Positions 11,197 through 19,322 are shown, counted from the first letter of the stretch. The stretch: DNA of 35,957 nucleotides from Chara braunii (GCA_003427395.1 BFEA01000196.1:1218217-1254173), one strand, 5' to 3'. Program-made: numbers and translations. Notes: generated from the letters alone by a model not told the origin.

Positions 11197-11201
<5 letters not shown>
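9422..11201 (-). CDS. Expansin (alpha-expansin-like), two exons
   Basis: Joined minus-strand CDS: exon 1 11201-10821, intron 10820-9815 (donor AAAG|GTGAGA, acceptor TTGTGCAG|AAC, phase 0), exon 2 9814-9422 with stop TAA. The 257-residue product matches the usual expansin length. Residues 1-25 form a secretory signal (hydrophobic core, cut expected after VVEA). Residues about 30-155 are the GH45-like double-psi barrel: GTATFY at 44-49, GACGFGG at 56-62, CGMCVEIKC at 85-93, TITDFCP at 108-114 and HID at 129-131, the counterpart of the HFD motif with its Asp kept. Residues about 158-257 are the CBM63-like C-terminal domain, with aromatic residues W174, W201, W208 and W212. Family knowledge: expansins act in the cell wall, loosening cellulose-matrix contacts without hydrolysis. 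The frame is intact, so the gene is probably functional. The frame is also open upstream of the ATG, but only through a GA repeat, which I exclude. Confidence 0.9.
9911..10040. repeat. Intronic GTTGCCCTTTCAAACTCG-type repeats
   Basis: Three degenerate units beginning GTTGCCCTT and continuing into TTCA.A.TCG start near 9911, 9955 and 10013 inside the expansin intron, with a fourth, weaker relative (TACCCTTTTCAGACTCCGG) near 10182. Spacing is irregular. Confidence 0.55.
10101..10172 (-). mobile_element. tRNA-like module (SINE head or tRNA pseudogene) inside the expansin intron
   Basis: On the minus strand an A box TAGCTCAGTGGGG (10165-10153) is followed by a B box GAGTTCGAATCCA (10123-10111), spaced as in a tRNA (55 nt from A start to B end). 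The flanking acceptor strands do not pair, so it is not a working tRNA gene. It lies in the same orientation as the host gene. A tRNA-derived SINE head is the likeliest reading; no 3' tail or target-site duplication was fixed. Confidence 0.55.

Positions 11202-11247
<46 letters not shown>
11202..11247. repeat. (CT)23 array abutting the expansin start codon
   Basis: The plus strand is pure CT, so on the gene's strand the transcript leader would be (GA)n running straight into ATG at 11201. It ends in an N gap, so the real length and anything further upstream are unknown. Confidence 0.9.
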
Positions 11248-11365
11248 NNNNNNNNNNNNNNNNNNNNNNNNNNNNNNNNNNNNNNNNNNNNNNNNNNNNN
11301 NNNNNNNNNNNNNNNNNNNNNNNNNNNNNNNNNNNNNNNNNNNNNNNNNNNNNNNNNNNNNNNNN
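11248..11365. other. Assembly gap (118 N)
   Basis: Run of N that hides most of the expansin promoter. The gap opens inside the CT repeat, so the junction on its left is not secure. Confidence 1.
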
Positions 11366-12176
11366 GTCCTAGCGACGTTCGTCGATGAGCATCCGCTAAC
11401 GGGTAGTACAGGCGTCTTCGGACGAGTTGTCTGGGGCATACGCAGTGCTGCGCTTCCGGAGGAGGACGGTTTCCAAACGCAGCTGTGAAACACGCTCGCA
11501 GAAATACGGCCTTGTTTGTTATGCACCCCCTGCTAGAACGACGCAGGGTCGTCTTCCCTGTAATGCCAATGGAGCGGGCAACAAAAGGAACGGACAGACG
11601 AAATGACGCGAAAGAGAAATAAGCTCTTAACACCCCCCAGAAGCCGTTACTTGGACACAAGACCCCCAAGAAACCGATGCCACACCTTGTTCAACTTTGG
11701 AAGCAGATTTATATGCACATTGCACAGCACAGCAGCACAGCAGCACAGCCACATTTCCAAGACTTCGCAAATTTAAATCGATCAGTGAAAAAAAAAGGCT
11801 TCCGATACAGGCACAGCATATAACAGGGAGAGGGAATATAGTGATTATAAGTAATATACAGCATTGAAATCTTGCCTGATGTATAGCAAGCAACAACCTC
11901 GTTTTTTGGACACCATATACGTTTCGCTCGCAATGAAGATAATGATGTGAGCAATAACGGAGATGAATTTAGGTCGGGTGCATGTATCTTGGCACTGCGG
12001 TATGCAAAGAGAGCTCTCTCTCTCTCTCTCCAGAAGAACGATGTGACGTGATGACACACACTGCTGTTATTTTACTGACACGCGCTGTTGTTATTTTAAT
12101 CCATCCGTTTCCTGCCGTCTCACAGACCAAAATGTGGTGTTCATGCAAGGNACCCGTACAACTCTCCGTACGCTGG
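11366..12176. other. Upstream flank of the expansin gene; no supported gene
   Basis: Contains AT-rich sequence (11760-11990), a GCACAGCA tandem (about 11720-11750) and a short CT run (12012-12030). If the gap is small, expansin control elements could lie in 11366-11700, but I see no clear TATA box placed against a known start. Confidence 0.4.
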
Positions 12177-12245
12177 TTTTTTTTTTTTTTTTTTACATTG
12201 TCGTTGTTGATGCTATCCCCCGTTTTTTTTTTTTTTTTTTTTTTT
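12177..12245. repeat. Two poly(T) tracts
   Basis: T18 (12177-12194) and T22-23 (about 12223-12245) separated by 28 bp. They could be poly(A) tails of minus-strand retro-insertions, but no target-site duplication was found for either. Confidence 0.7.
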
Positions 12246-12289
12246 GGTAAATTACCTGTCAAATCTGGACAGGACGGCCTTTCAGGCCT

Positions 12290-12499
12290 TTTTTTATTGT
12301 CATTATAGTATTACGGGGAACCCCGTAGCAGCCACATCCGTGCTCAAGCCTCCAACGAGGGAACATGCGGGAGCTGCACCCACCAGCAGGTGGGCGATAC
12401 CGGCCAGGGGTCAGCCGGTAGCATCAGGACCGACCTTCTTCGATGGGCCAGTCACTGTGCCTCCCTTCCGGTCCCCTCCCCCTATGAACATCAGCAGTC
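12290..12499. repeat. Dispersed repeat, copy A (inverted partner at 19968-20190)
   Basis: From TTTATTGTCATTATAGTATTACGG through ATGAACATCAGCAGT this block matches, at roughly nine bases in ten, the reverse complement of 19968-20190. Copy A lacks 18 bp present in copy B, and the breakpoints share CAG, as in a microhomology deletion. Read on the plus strand both copies give a similar peptide (SVLKPPT.E, AGAAPT, ARGQPVAS.PTFFDGPV), so the block may derive from a coding region. Read on the minus strand it ends in ...TATAATGACAATAAAAAAA, which resembles a retroelement 3' tail. Which strand is sense is undecided. Confidence 0.75.
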
Positions 12500-13480
12500 T
12501 CTGCTCGATGCCACTCGGGGGGACCAACGGCATATCTCTAGGTGGCGGGCGCCAAGCTTGCCCAGGAAGGTACATGACACACTCCGCAAACAAAATTTTC
12601 TCCTTTAAATTGAGAGAAGGATTTAGCCAAGTAGAAAAAAAAGAAAAAAGAAAAAAAAACATTTCTGGGGCCCCTTGGGGTCAGCCTCGGTGTAATTGTT
12701 AGTAGAGTGATATGAGTGATATGGGGGCGTGGACCCCAATATCGAGTAACATGATAACAATGAAGTTCGAGCGGGGTGTGGACCCGACTACTGTCGTCCC
12801 CCGAACATACGCACCCTGATAATGGATGTATACAAGCTACATTTACGGTAGGGTGCGCCCAAAATGATGATGCGTTGTGCTTGTGGGTGAAAGACGGTAG
12901 TTTGGGCTATCTCCGCCACCAGCACTCGGGGGTCGCGGAAGATGACAAGAGTGGAATGAAAACACGTATCTCTATCCTGCGTGGGTCTAAGAGCTACTAT
13001 CAAATATAGTCGACAGTCCGAACCGTCAGCAGAACACCCCCAAAAAACACGCGACACTAAAATTTCCCTTTGAACAGTCCAAAGCCATTACTTCCTTGAA
13101 GTAAGCAGCGCCACTCGGGCGTCGAACCACGGACCGTGGGACCACCAAGTCCCACGCGTCCAAAACTTAGAAGCCCACCTACTTCAGACTCATCAGATCA
13201 GATGCTACAGTGCAGCAGTCCGCATTCTCAGGGGACCACCAAGGGAAGGGTTATGAGCGACACTGTAGAAGTCACCGTGGCCTGAGTGCAGTGCAGCAGT
13301 TATTACTGTAGCAGAACCTGTGACGCAGCTGGGCAAGGCAGTGGGACCCGCCTGGATGGCCGTGCACCATGCTGCGGTGGAAACCTGTGAGCCCGATGCA
13401 TCAGCCGCCCCGATCGGAGAACCCTTGGGTGGAAGGTGCGCAGGTTCCACGAGCAGCGGGACGCGTTGGGGACCGGCGTT
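12500..13480. other. Gene-less stretch
   Basis: No supported gene. On the minus strand near 13115-13105 a lone B-box-like GGTTCGACGCC is present without a properly spaced A box. A CAGTGCAGCAG motif occurs at about 13208 and again at about 13291. Confidence 0.4.
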
Positions 13481-13484
13481 GAAA

Positions 13485-13531
13485 AACTGTGTGGGTCTCT
13501 CGGAAAAAAAAAAAAAAAAAAACTGTGGGTC
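13485..13531 (+). mobile_element. Possible short retro-insertion: A19 with imperfect flanking repeat
   Basis: A19 (13504-13522) lies between AACTGTGTGGGTC (13485-13497) and AACTGTGGGTC (13521-13531), which differ by a 2-base indel. Only six bases (TCTCGG) separate the left repeat from the tract. Similar in design to 623-671, but the flanking repeat is imperfect, so this is weaker. Confidence 0.3.
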
Positions 13532-13732
13532 AGGTGCGCTGGGTGTGGTCCATGCCGTGAAAGCTGTGCACATGCCACGCGAGTCGGTAGTAAGACCTAG
13601 CAGCCGCTGAACAACGCGTAGGGCCGGTATAGCGTAAGCTCCGCGTGTTCTGCAGGCCTCGCCCATCCACGTGTTCCTTGTGGTCCGTGCCATTGTTGCA
13701 TTCTATCTGACGTCCCGTACACGATATATGTC

Positions 13733-13873
13733 ATGAATGGACCCATGCCAGCCCCTGCATGCGGGGCCCACCCACTCGCCCGCACGAATGGAAATGGAAC
13801 CACGATAGATGCCACACATGCGTCGAACGGGACCATACCAGCCCCTGCATGACGGACCCCACCCGCCTGCACA
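13733..13873. repeat. Diverged direct repeat around ACCAGCCCCTGCATG
   Basis: Two copies (13733-13785 and 13820-13873) share GA..GGACC.ATGCCAGCCCCTGCATG followed by GGCCCACCC and CGCC.GCAC. Old tandem duplication without a supported frame. Confidence 0.65.
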
Positions 13874-14351
13874 TATGTTTCACGCGCTTTGGCTTTTCTG
13901 TAATCGAATTTCGACCATTTCTCGATTTATCTGTCGTCCTTTCCTTGCGTACTAGTGGCCAATGGCCATGCTAATCTTCATTCTGTATCCGTCCAATTTT
14001 AACGCATGCCCCGAAGCCCATGATCCAGCGCGCGCATTATTCTGCATGCCCGTGCCCGCGAATGGACATGATTCCCGCTGAAACGAGAGAGTGACACTGA
14101 AAATCTGAGTGGGCGACACCAGCCAGTAGATTCCAACAGGCCTCACTCATTGGACCTTTGTCACCTTTCTATTTCCATAGTTTTCTAGTTTGCGCTCTTA
14201 GACATTAGACAGCGAAGCTCTTCCACCTTTCTATGCGGAACTTGTGTAAAAAAACAGCACGACCGTACACATGCCGATCGTCGAAATCTTCGGGACAAGG
14301 AATGGGGGAGGATAACTTTCTCAGGCAGCCTGAGGGGAAATATGCCAAATT

Positions 14352-14387
14352 AAAAAAAAAAANAAAAAAAAAAAAAAAAAAAAAAAA
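14352..14387. repeat. Poly(A) tract with one N
   Basis: Run of A with an N at 14363. No target-site duplication recognised in the flanks. Confidence 0.85.
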
Positions 14388-15170
14388 TCGCCGGAATGAC
14401 ATGGTTGATTACCATGGATGGGTGGTGGACGATGAACTTAAGGCGTCGCTCCACTACTCTGAAAAAAAATACACGAAAGAAAAAAATCGTGGCCGTGTAT
14501 ATTTCCATGTTCTAGCGAAAGATTCGCTCTCGTTTTGCACATTTCGAGAGTCGTGGAGCGAGCGAGGCCCTTGGAATTACCCTCTCTCTGAGATATCTCC
14601 AAGTAAGTAAGACTGCCTGCAGGAGCTATGGTGCTACGGACGTTCATACGTAGTTAAGTTACTAGTTACTGACTGAGTTCATGTCATTGACAGGCTATGG
14701 TCCCCGGAAGGAGTTCGTCCTTCCGCGGAATGAGTTCATCACGGGCTATGGTCGCTTGAATGAGCTCAAGACAGTCGCTAAAAGCGCCGAAGCCTGGTGG
14801 TATGCTGGACGAGATGAAGCACTTGCAGCCGTTGTTTTGTGCGAAGCATGCGGAGGATCTGCTTTCACAATGCAGGCGACGGAGAAGCTGATGCACATAG
14901 AGGTGGCGTGGCGCTTGGTGCATGTGCAGCATGTGCGCCATGTGCGGCAGTGCTTGGAACACCTGGTGAAGCTGCACACCCTCATGTGCGTGTTTTAAAG
15001 GGGAAAAAAAAAAAAAGGCCAAATCTGTGCGGCCAATGTCGCCCAAGATCGCGCCGTTTTGGCGGATTGAAGTTCAGAGGCCCAACCGCTCTTTCTACAG
15101 ATTAATAAATGCATACGAATACAATGCAATACATATGTATATATTTATTTTGTACACATACATGTATATA
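14388..15170. other. Gene-less stretch
   Basis: Holds a small direct repeat (TGAGTTCATG.CA..GGGCTATGGTC type) at about 14675-14703 and 14731-14754, and a run of short ATGTGC/ATGTGCGCC repeats near 14924-14950. No gene supported. Confidence 0.4.
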
Positions 15171-15436
15171 TCGTCACAAACAGAACTGCCCGGTAAACCG
15201 TAGGCAGAGAGAGAGAAGAGGATATATATATATCGTCAAACACGACTGACCGGAAAATTGTAGGCAGACATGGAGAAGAGGACGACAAACGAGGGGCTAT
15301 GGCAATATATGTATATTATATATAAATATCATGTACATTATATATATATATATATATGTATATATATTGTCAAACAGAAATGCCCTGTAAACCGTGGGCA
15401 GAGTGGGAGACGAAGACAGTAAACGAGGGGCTGTGA

Positions 15437-15488
15437 CAAACTGTTTCGTCGGAGTGACTCATCAGGAGGCTGAACCCTCATCAGTCTG
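15437..15488 (-). pseudogene. Degenerate type III hammerhead ribozyme (copy 15367-15528)
   Basis: Minus strand: stem III CAGACTG (15488-15482), cleavage dinucleotide AT instead of TT (15481-15480), stem I GAGG/GTTCAG/CCTC, CTGATGA (15465-15459), stem II cut to GTC-ACTCC-GAC by a 7-base loss relative to its sister, GAAA (15447-15444), stem III CAGTTTG (15443-15437). Stem III pairs over seven positions with one G-U. The base that should be U before the cleavage position is A, so self-cleavage is not expected. Confidence 0.8.
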
Positions 15489-15957
15489 CAGAATCACCCA
15501 ACTGATTAAACTGTAAGTGATAATCCACATTCACCCTGATTGTGTTTAAGCATCAACGACTGCCCTACAACTGATACCCTGAGGTGGTGGGGGACCACCA
15601 ACCACTGCCCTCAAGGTACCTGTGACAATAATCAAAGCAGACTATCACTCACCCACACCAGATGGAAAACTCTACAGACTGTCGGTTCACACACCATCAC
15701 AAGCCAGCAAAACACCCAGGAAAACACCCAGGAAACAAACGAAGGTCTATCACAGCCAAAAAATACACTCAAGGCACGCTGCTGGTACTAGCGGCACAGC
15801 ATGGCCCCGGAATGACAGCCCCGACCACAGACGCTCAACCTGACCGGAGAAAACTTTAGCAGGGTGCTGTGGACGTCGTGGTATATATCGTCAGACACAA
15901 GTGGCCGGTAAACCGTCGGCAGAGAGCGAGAAGAGGACAACAAACGAAGGGCTGTGA

Positions 15958-16012
15958 CAAACGGTTTCGGAGTTTCACAGATTCATGAGGAGGCTGAACG
16001 ATCAACGGTCTG
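15958..16012 (-). pseudogene. Degenerate type III hammerhead ribozyme (copy 15888-16058)
   Basis: Minus strand: CAGACCG, TT, then a weakened stem I (GATC against CCTC), core CTCATGA instead of CTGATGA, stem II lost (ATCTG and only CC on the other side), GAAA, CCGTTTG. Clearly the same fold as its two sisters but with the catalytic core and two stems damaged. Confidence 0.75.
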
Positions 16013-16239
16013 CAGAATCCCCTGACTCATTAAACTGCGAGAAGTGATAATCCACCTTAATATATTGTCACATAACTATGAACTAAAAGAGCGCACTTTG
16101 CGAAACAATATATATATATATATCGTCACAAACAGAACTGCCCGGTAAAACCGTAGGCAGGGAGAGAGAAGAGGACAACAAACGAGGGGCTGTGACAAAC
16201 TGTTTATATATCTATATATATCATAATATAGGCAGTTCT

Positions 16240-16277
16240 GTTTGTGACGATATATATATATATATATCGTCACAAAC
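16240..16277. repeat. 38-bp perfect palindrome at a head-to-head element junction
   Basis: GTTTGTGACGA, then (TA)8, then TCGTCACAAAC forms a perfect inverted repeat. It arises because two element copies in opposite orientation share their TA tails. Confidence 0.9.
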
Positions 16278-16368
16278 GATTATATATATATATATATCGT
16301 CACAAATAGAACTGCCCAGTAAACCGTAGGCAGAGAGGGAGAAGAGGACAACAAACGAGGGGCTGTGA

Positions 16369-16423
16369 CAAACTGTTTCGTCGGAGTTTCACCGACTCAT
16401 CAGGAGGCTGAACCCTCAACAGT
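16369..16423 (-). ncRNA. Type III hammerhead ribozyme, core intact
   Basis: Read 5' to 3' on the minus strand: stem III strand ACTG (16423-16420); TT (16419-16418), with cleavage expected between 16418 and 16417; stem I GAGG (16417-16414), loop GTTCAG, CCTC (16407-16404); core CTGATGA (16403-16397); stem II GTCGG (16396-16392), loop TGAAACT, CCGAC (16384-16380); core GAAA (16379-16376); stem III CAGTTTG (16375-16369). All invariant core bases are present and the cleavage triplet is GUU, which fits NUH. Stems I and II are closed by loops, stem III is open, hence type III. Only four pairs of stem III are visible because an N and a CT array replace the outer strand; sister copies give seven. Family knowledge: hammerheads self-cleave RNA and in mobile elements release unit-length transcripts. 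Activity of this copy is inference. Confidence 0.85.
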
Positions 16424-16424
16424 N

Positions 16425-16482
<58 letters not shown>
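16425..16482. repeat. (CT)29 microsatellite after an N
   Basis: Starts immediately after the N at 16424 and interrupts the hammerhead copy within its stem III; since the array touches an N the junction may be an assembly join. Confidence 0.9.
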
Positions 16483-16486
<4 letters not shown>

Positions 16487-18031
16487 GTCTTCTTCTTCGT
16501 CGTGGTCTTCTCTTTGCAGGTGCGCGGCGGCTTCTCCACCTCAGGTCCGCTATGGCGGACTACAACCTTCGGCGGCCACCTCTGCTATGGCGTGTCAGGC
16601 CCTGCACACGACGGCGCGCATGGAATAGCGGGTACCAGCTCCGATACCGATTTAATCAGACTCGTTCTCATTCACACTTTTCATGCATGTAAACAGCAAC
16701 GCAGCAAACTGGCGACATGCGCCCACTCAAAACTCAGAGATATGGTATCCAGATACGAGTTCACTTCCAATTGGCTATGGCGTTTCAGCGCCCAAACAAC
16801 TCACTGTTCACATACACCGGATCACCCTGGATATCCCACACGCGTAACTCTGAACACTCGCACATACACACACACACTTCACACTAACTACAGCTATGGC
16901 AGCTATGGCTGCCTCTACCCTATCGCTATGCTAAACTCCTTCTCTCTCACCCACTGCGTCCTCCGGGCTCACTGCAGACCTCCTTGCACAAGTCATCCGC
17001 ATGGCTCACGCAGGAATGAATGAAAGGCTGGGCGCTGCCTCTTGATTTATACTTCGGAAACTCGTTGGTCTGCCCTTTGCCATCGGCCCATGGTGTGCAC
17101 AGTCCCCCGTGGTACTTGCTGGACCGGACTGGGACTGACTGGACCTTACCGCTGACCGACTGTGGACTTACTGCTATCCTACCGTCATCGTACTGCAATT
17201 GCACTGCAGTTTAGTCCACCACTTGCCTCGCCACTTGCCCACTTGCCGACCTTCCAGAAGAACTACAGCTAGACTTCTGGAACTTGCTAAGACTTCTACT
17301 CTATAGACCTACAGATCGAACCCCTGCTGCTTATGGACCTACGACAGACCTACCAGCTGTCTACGAATACACAGGTCACAGGTTCAACTCTCGGGGTCTA
17401 CACAGATACTGTACATGGGTAGAGTGTGGTCTAGGGATCGAACCCTGAGATCTGCATCTGCTACTGCAAAAGGTGAAAACCGTTTCAGAGGGGAGCAGAG
17501 GGAGTGTAGAGTTCAGAAGAGGCAGGGTAGGGGAAAAAAAAAGAAAAAAAAGAATAAAATTCTCTTATTCGTTAATCTGGCCATCAGCAATCAGCCAAGG
17601 ACAAAACCCTAACAACGCGCAGCGTACACCCCATTACACCCCCCAAGCCAACCCACCCACACACATACTAACCACAACAGAACAGGACACCACCTGAGAA
17701 CCCCCACATTGTGCACCTACAGGCCTCAGAAATTCCCAACTCCAACAAAATCCGTTCCCCCCAACTGTAACACAGTCCCTCCCTTGCCACATTCATCCTC
17801 GCTCCCCCGTCCCAAGCCCATAACCCCAAGCCCATCGACCCACAATCTCAAAACCTTCACCACTGCACAAACCTCCTCAGTCACCGGCCCCCCCACCCAA
17901 ACTACCCCACAAAGAAACTATAGGCATATTCAACAGCTTCAACACAGAAAATTCTGACAGAGACAGACCATAAAAACACACTACAGTCAACAACTGTTCT
18001 AGCTTGAGGGTTTAGGTTTTAAGGTTTAGAC
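16483..18031. other. Gene-less stretch with recurring GCTATGG and B-box-like motifs
   Basis: GCTATGGC-type motifs recur at about 16549, 16581, 16783, 16893 and 16902. ACAGGTCACAGGTTCAACTCTCGG (split: ACAGGTCACAGG at about 17371, GGTTCAACTC at 17381) resembles the T-arm part of the tRNA-like module at 20532-20600, and GGGATCGAACCC near 17433 is a B box on the minus strand; neither has an A box at the right distance. 17600-17970 is strikingly C/A-rich and poor in G on this strand. No gene supported. Confidence 0.4.
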
Positions 18032-18069
18032 AGAAACAAGGCTTGCATACTGTCCTTCGGGACATCCGT

Positions 18070-18101
<32 letters not shown>

Positions 18102-18178
18102 GGCCCCTGCGCAAGGATGACACGCATAAATCGAGAAATGGTCCAAATTAAAAAAAAAAAAAAAAAAAGAAACAAGGC
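18032..18178 (+). mobile_element. Retroposed U6 snRNA with 11-bp target-site duplication
   Basis: AGAAACAAGGC occurs at 18032-18042 and again, directly after the poly(A) tract, at 18168-18178. Between them lie nine extra bases (TTGCATACT), the U6 body and A18-19 (18150-18168). Target-site duplication plus a tail is the signature of LINE-driven retroposition of a cellular RNA. Confidence 0.85.
18052..18149 (+). pseudogene. U6 spliceosomal snRNA retropseudogene
   Basis: Almost complete U6: 5' stem-loop GTCCTTCGGGAC, then the region containing the ACAGAGA box and the AGC triad (GATTAGCATGGCCCCTGCGC), then the 3' part ending GAAATGGTCCAAATT. Compared with the plant U6 I know, one C and one G are missing from opposite sides of the first stem, and one A near position 18 is T. 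U6 normally pairs with U4/U2 and the 5' splice site in the spliceosome. A working U6 gene should end in a T run and have an upstream TATA/USE promoter; here a poly(A) tract follows and no TATA is seen 25-35 bp upstream, so this is a processed copy, though young and well preserved. Confidence 0.93.
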
Positions 18179-18179
18179 A

Positions 18180-18606
18180 TACGGGGCTTAGGATGTTAGC
18201 GATTTGAAGAGGCTCGTAGGCGTTCCAGACCGCTCTAGCATAACACACCAACCCGACAGCATCACAGCTGAAAGGAGTGGGACTGGGTTCAGACAGATTG
18301 GCAACAGCCTGACAGATCAAATAGGCAGGGGTGAGGGGTGGTACATCCTTCCTCAGGGAAGTAATCAATGCCGTCCACTCGGACCTCCCAGCCATAATGG
18401 GGAGGAGCGTGCGTGAGTCTCCCATATTTTCCATATTGACTTGTCGGGGGAATAGGAACCAGACTGTCGCTCTCCAGAATGGTAGGAGCCAGAACCAAAA
18501 GGTTCTGTTTTTGGTGGCATTGGCATTCGGATTCAGTGCTTTGGTTCTCCGTTGGTGGAATATCAGTGTGTTACTGCTTTCTGGACAAACAAACAAAAAA
18601 AAAAAA

Positions 18607-18648
<42 letters not shown>

Positions 18649-19276
18649 ACTTACCGACCATTAAAAGAACGTGAACATGTGCACTGCCCCAATGCGGAAG
18701 CACCGAGTTCACCCCGCCCGGCTCAATAAGCCAACGTGAAAATGAGGAGAATGGCCTTGCCCTACGATCCATGGCAATCGGCGGTGGCAAGGAGTGTCGC
18801 ACAACAGAGAGGTCCCCATTGCCCGAACAGGAGCAATGCTAGTGGGACTTGGCTCCCGGTCACTAAAACAACCAATGACTGTCTTTTTTTTTTAATAATC
18901 TTTGGACTGGCAACGTTGTTTTTCGTAGGACTAATATATCACTATTATGTAATTTCTCCACACAAAAAAAAAAAACCTGAAATGATTTCGTCCGTTGATT
19001 GTTAGTCAAAAGGCAGCTGTCACTAGTCGTATTCAGAAATTATAGATTCGATATATTATTTCGAAGATCAATTTTGTTGCAAAGCCAATCCGCATTACTG
19101 TTCAAAAGGAAAAGAAGACGAAGAAAAAAAAAGGTATTCTTCACTGCTTTAACTGTCATTGGAACGTGCACCTTGTGGGCGGGATGTTTTTTTTTGTTTT
19201 TTTTTCCCCTTGGGGGACTTAGAATGTGGCGGGGATTGTTACGCACCCCCGACACGTCTCCGGGGCTTGGAGCGGG

Positions 19277-19278
<2 letters not shown>
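18180..19278. other. Gene-less stretch with poly(A)
   Basis: Includes A-rich tract 18587-18645 (nearly pure A from 18595) with no recognised target-site duplication. Short overlapping frames on both strands lack domain features. 18890-19140 is AT-rich. Confidence 0.45.

Positions 19279-19322
<44 letters not shown>

Larger units (their letters stand above)
15171..16423 (-). mobile_element. Nest of TA-tailed, hammerhead-bearing short retroelements
   Basis: Read on the minus strand, copies end in the same way: GGCAGTTCTGTTTGTGACGA followed by (TA)n, while their 5' ends differ. Minus-strand copies: 15221-15171, 15304-15233, about 15528-15367, about 16058-15888, 16205-16123, a 13-bp stub 16279-16267, and 16423-16297. 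A 20-bp copy in the opposite orientation lies at 16231-16250. The longest two share about 165 bp, including a hammerhead ribozyme and upstream sequence to GTGGATTATCACTT. A constant 3' end with a simple-repeat tail and variable 5' truncation is typical of target-primed reverse transcription, and copies have inserted into one another's TA tails. Between the two long copies, 15530-15887 is unrelated sequence without a convincing ORF. No reverse transcriptase is encoded, so the elements are non-autonomous or mere ends of a larger element. Penelope-like elements are my preferred source family; plant retrozymes are the alternative, but no primer-binding site follows the copies. Confidence 0.7.

Noticed and set aside
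10635-11669. 344-codon minus frame running through the N gap and the expansin first exon
   Set aside because: It joins real exon 1 to intron sequence on one side and to N and GA repeat on the other. The splice-bounded two-exon model explains the coding part fully.
13186-13200. TCATCAG near 13190 (CTGATGAGTC on the minus strand) as a fourth hammerhead
   Set aside because: No matching stem II closing strand and no GAAA; nothing else of the TA-tailed element is nearby.
15860-15890. Plant retrozyme primer-binding site next to the hammerhead copies
   Set aside because: The minus strand after the right-hand copy reads TACCACGACGTCC, not the initiator-Met complement; no polypurine tract was seen either.
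17371-17450. Additional tRNA or SINE modules at GGTTCAACTC and GGGATCGAACCC
   Set aside because: B-box-like sequences only; no A box at tRNA distance on either strand. The same holds for the minus-strand GGTTCGACGCC near 13110.
18052-18149. Active U6 snRNA gene
   Set aside because: Followed by poly(A) instead of a T run, flanked by a target-site duplication, no upstream TATA seen.
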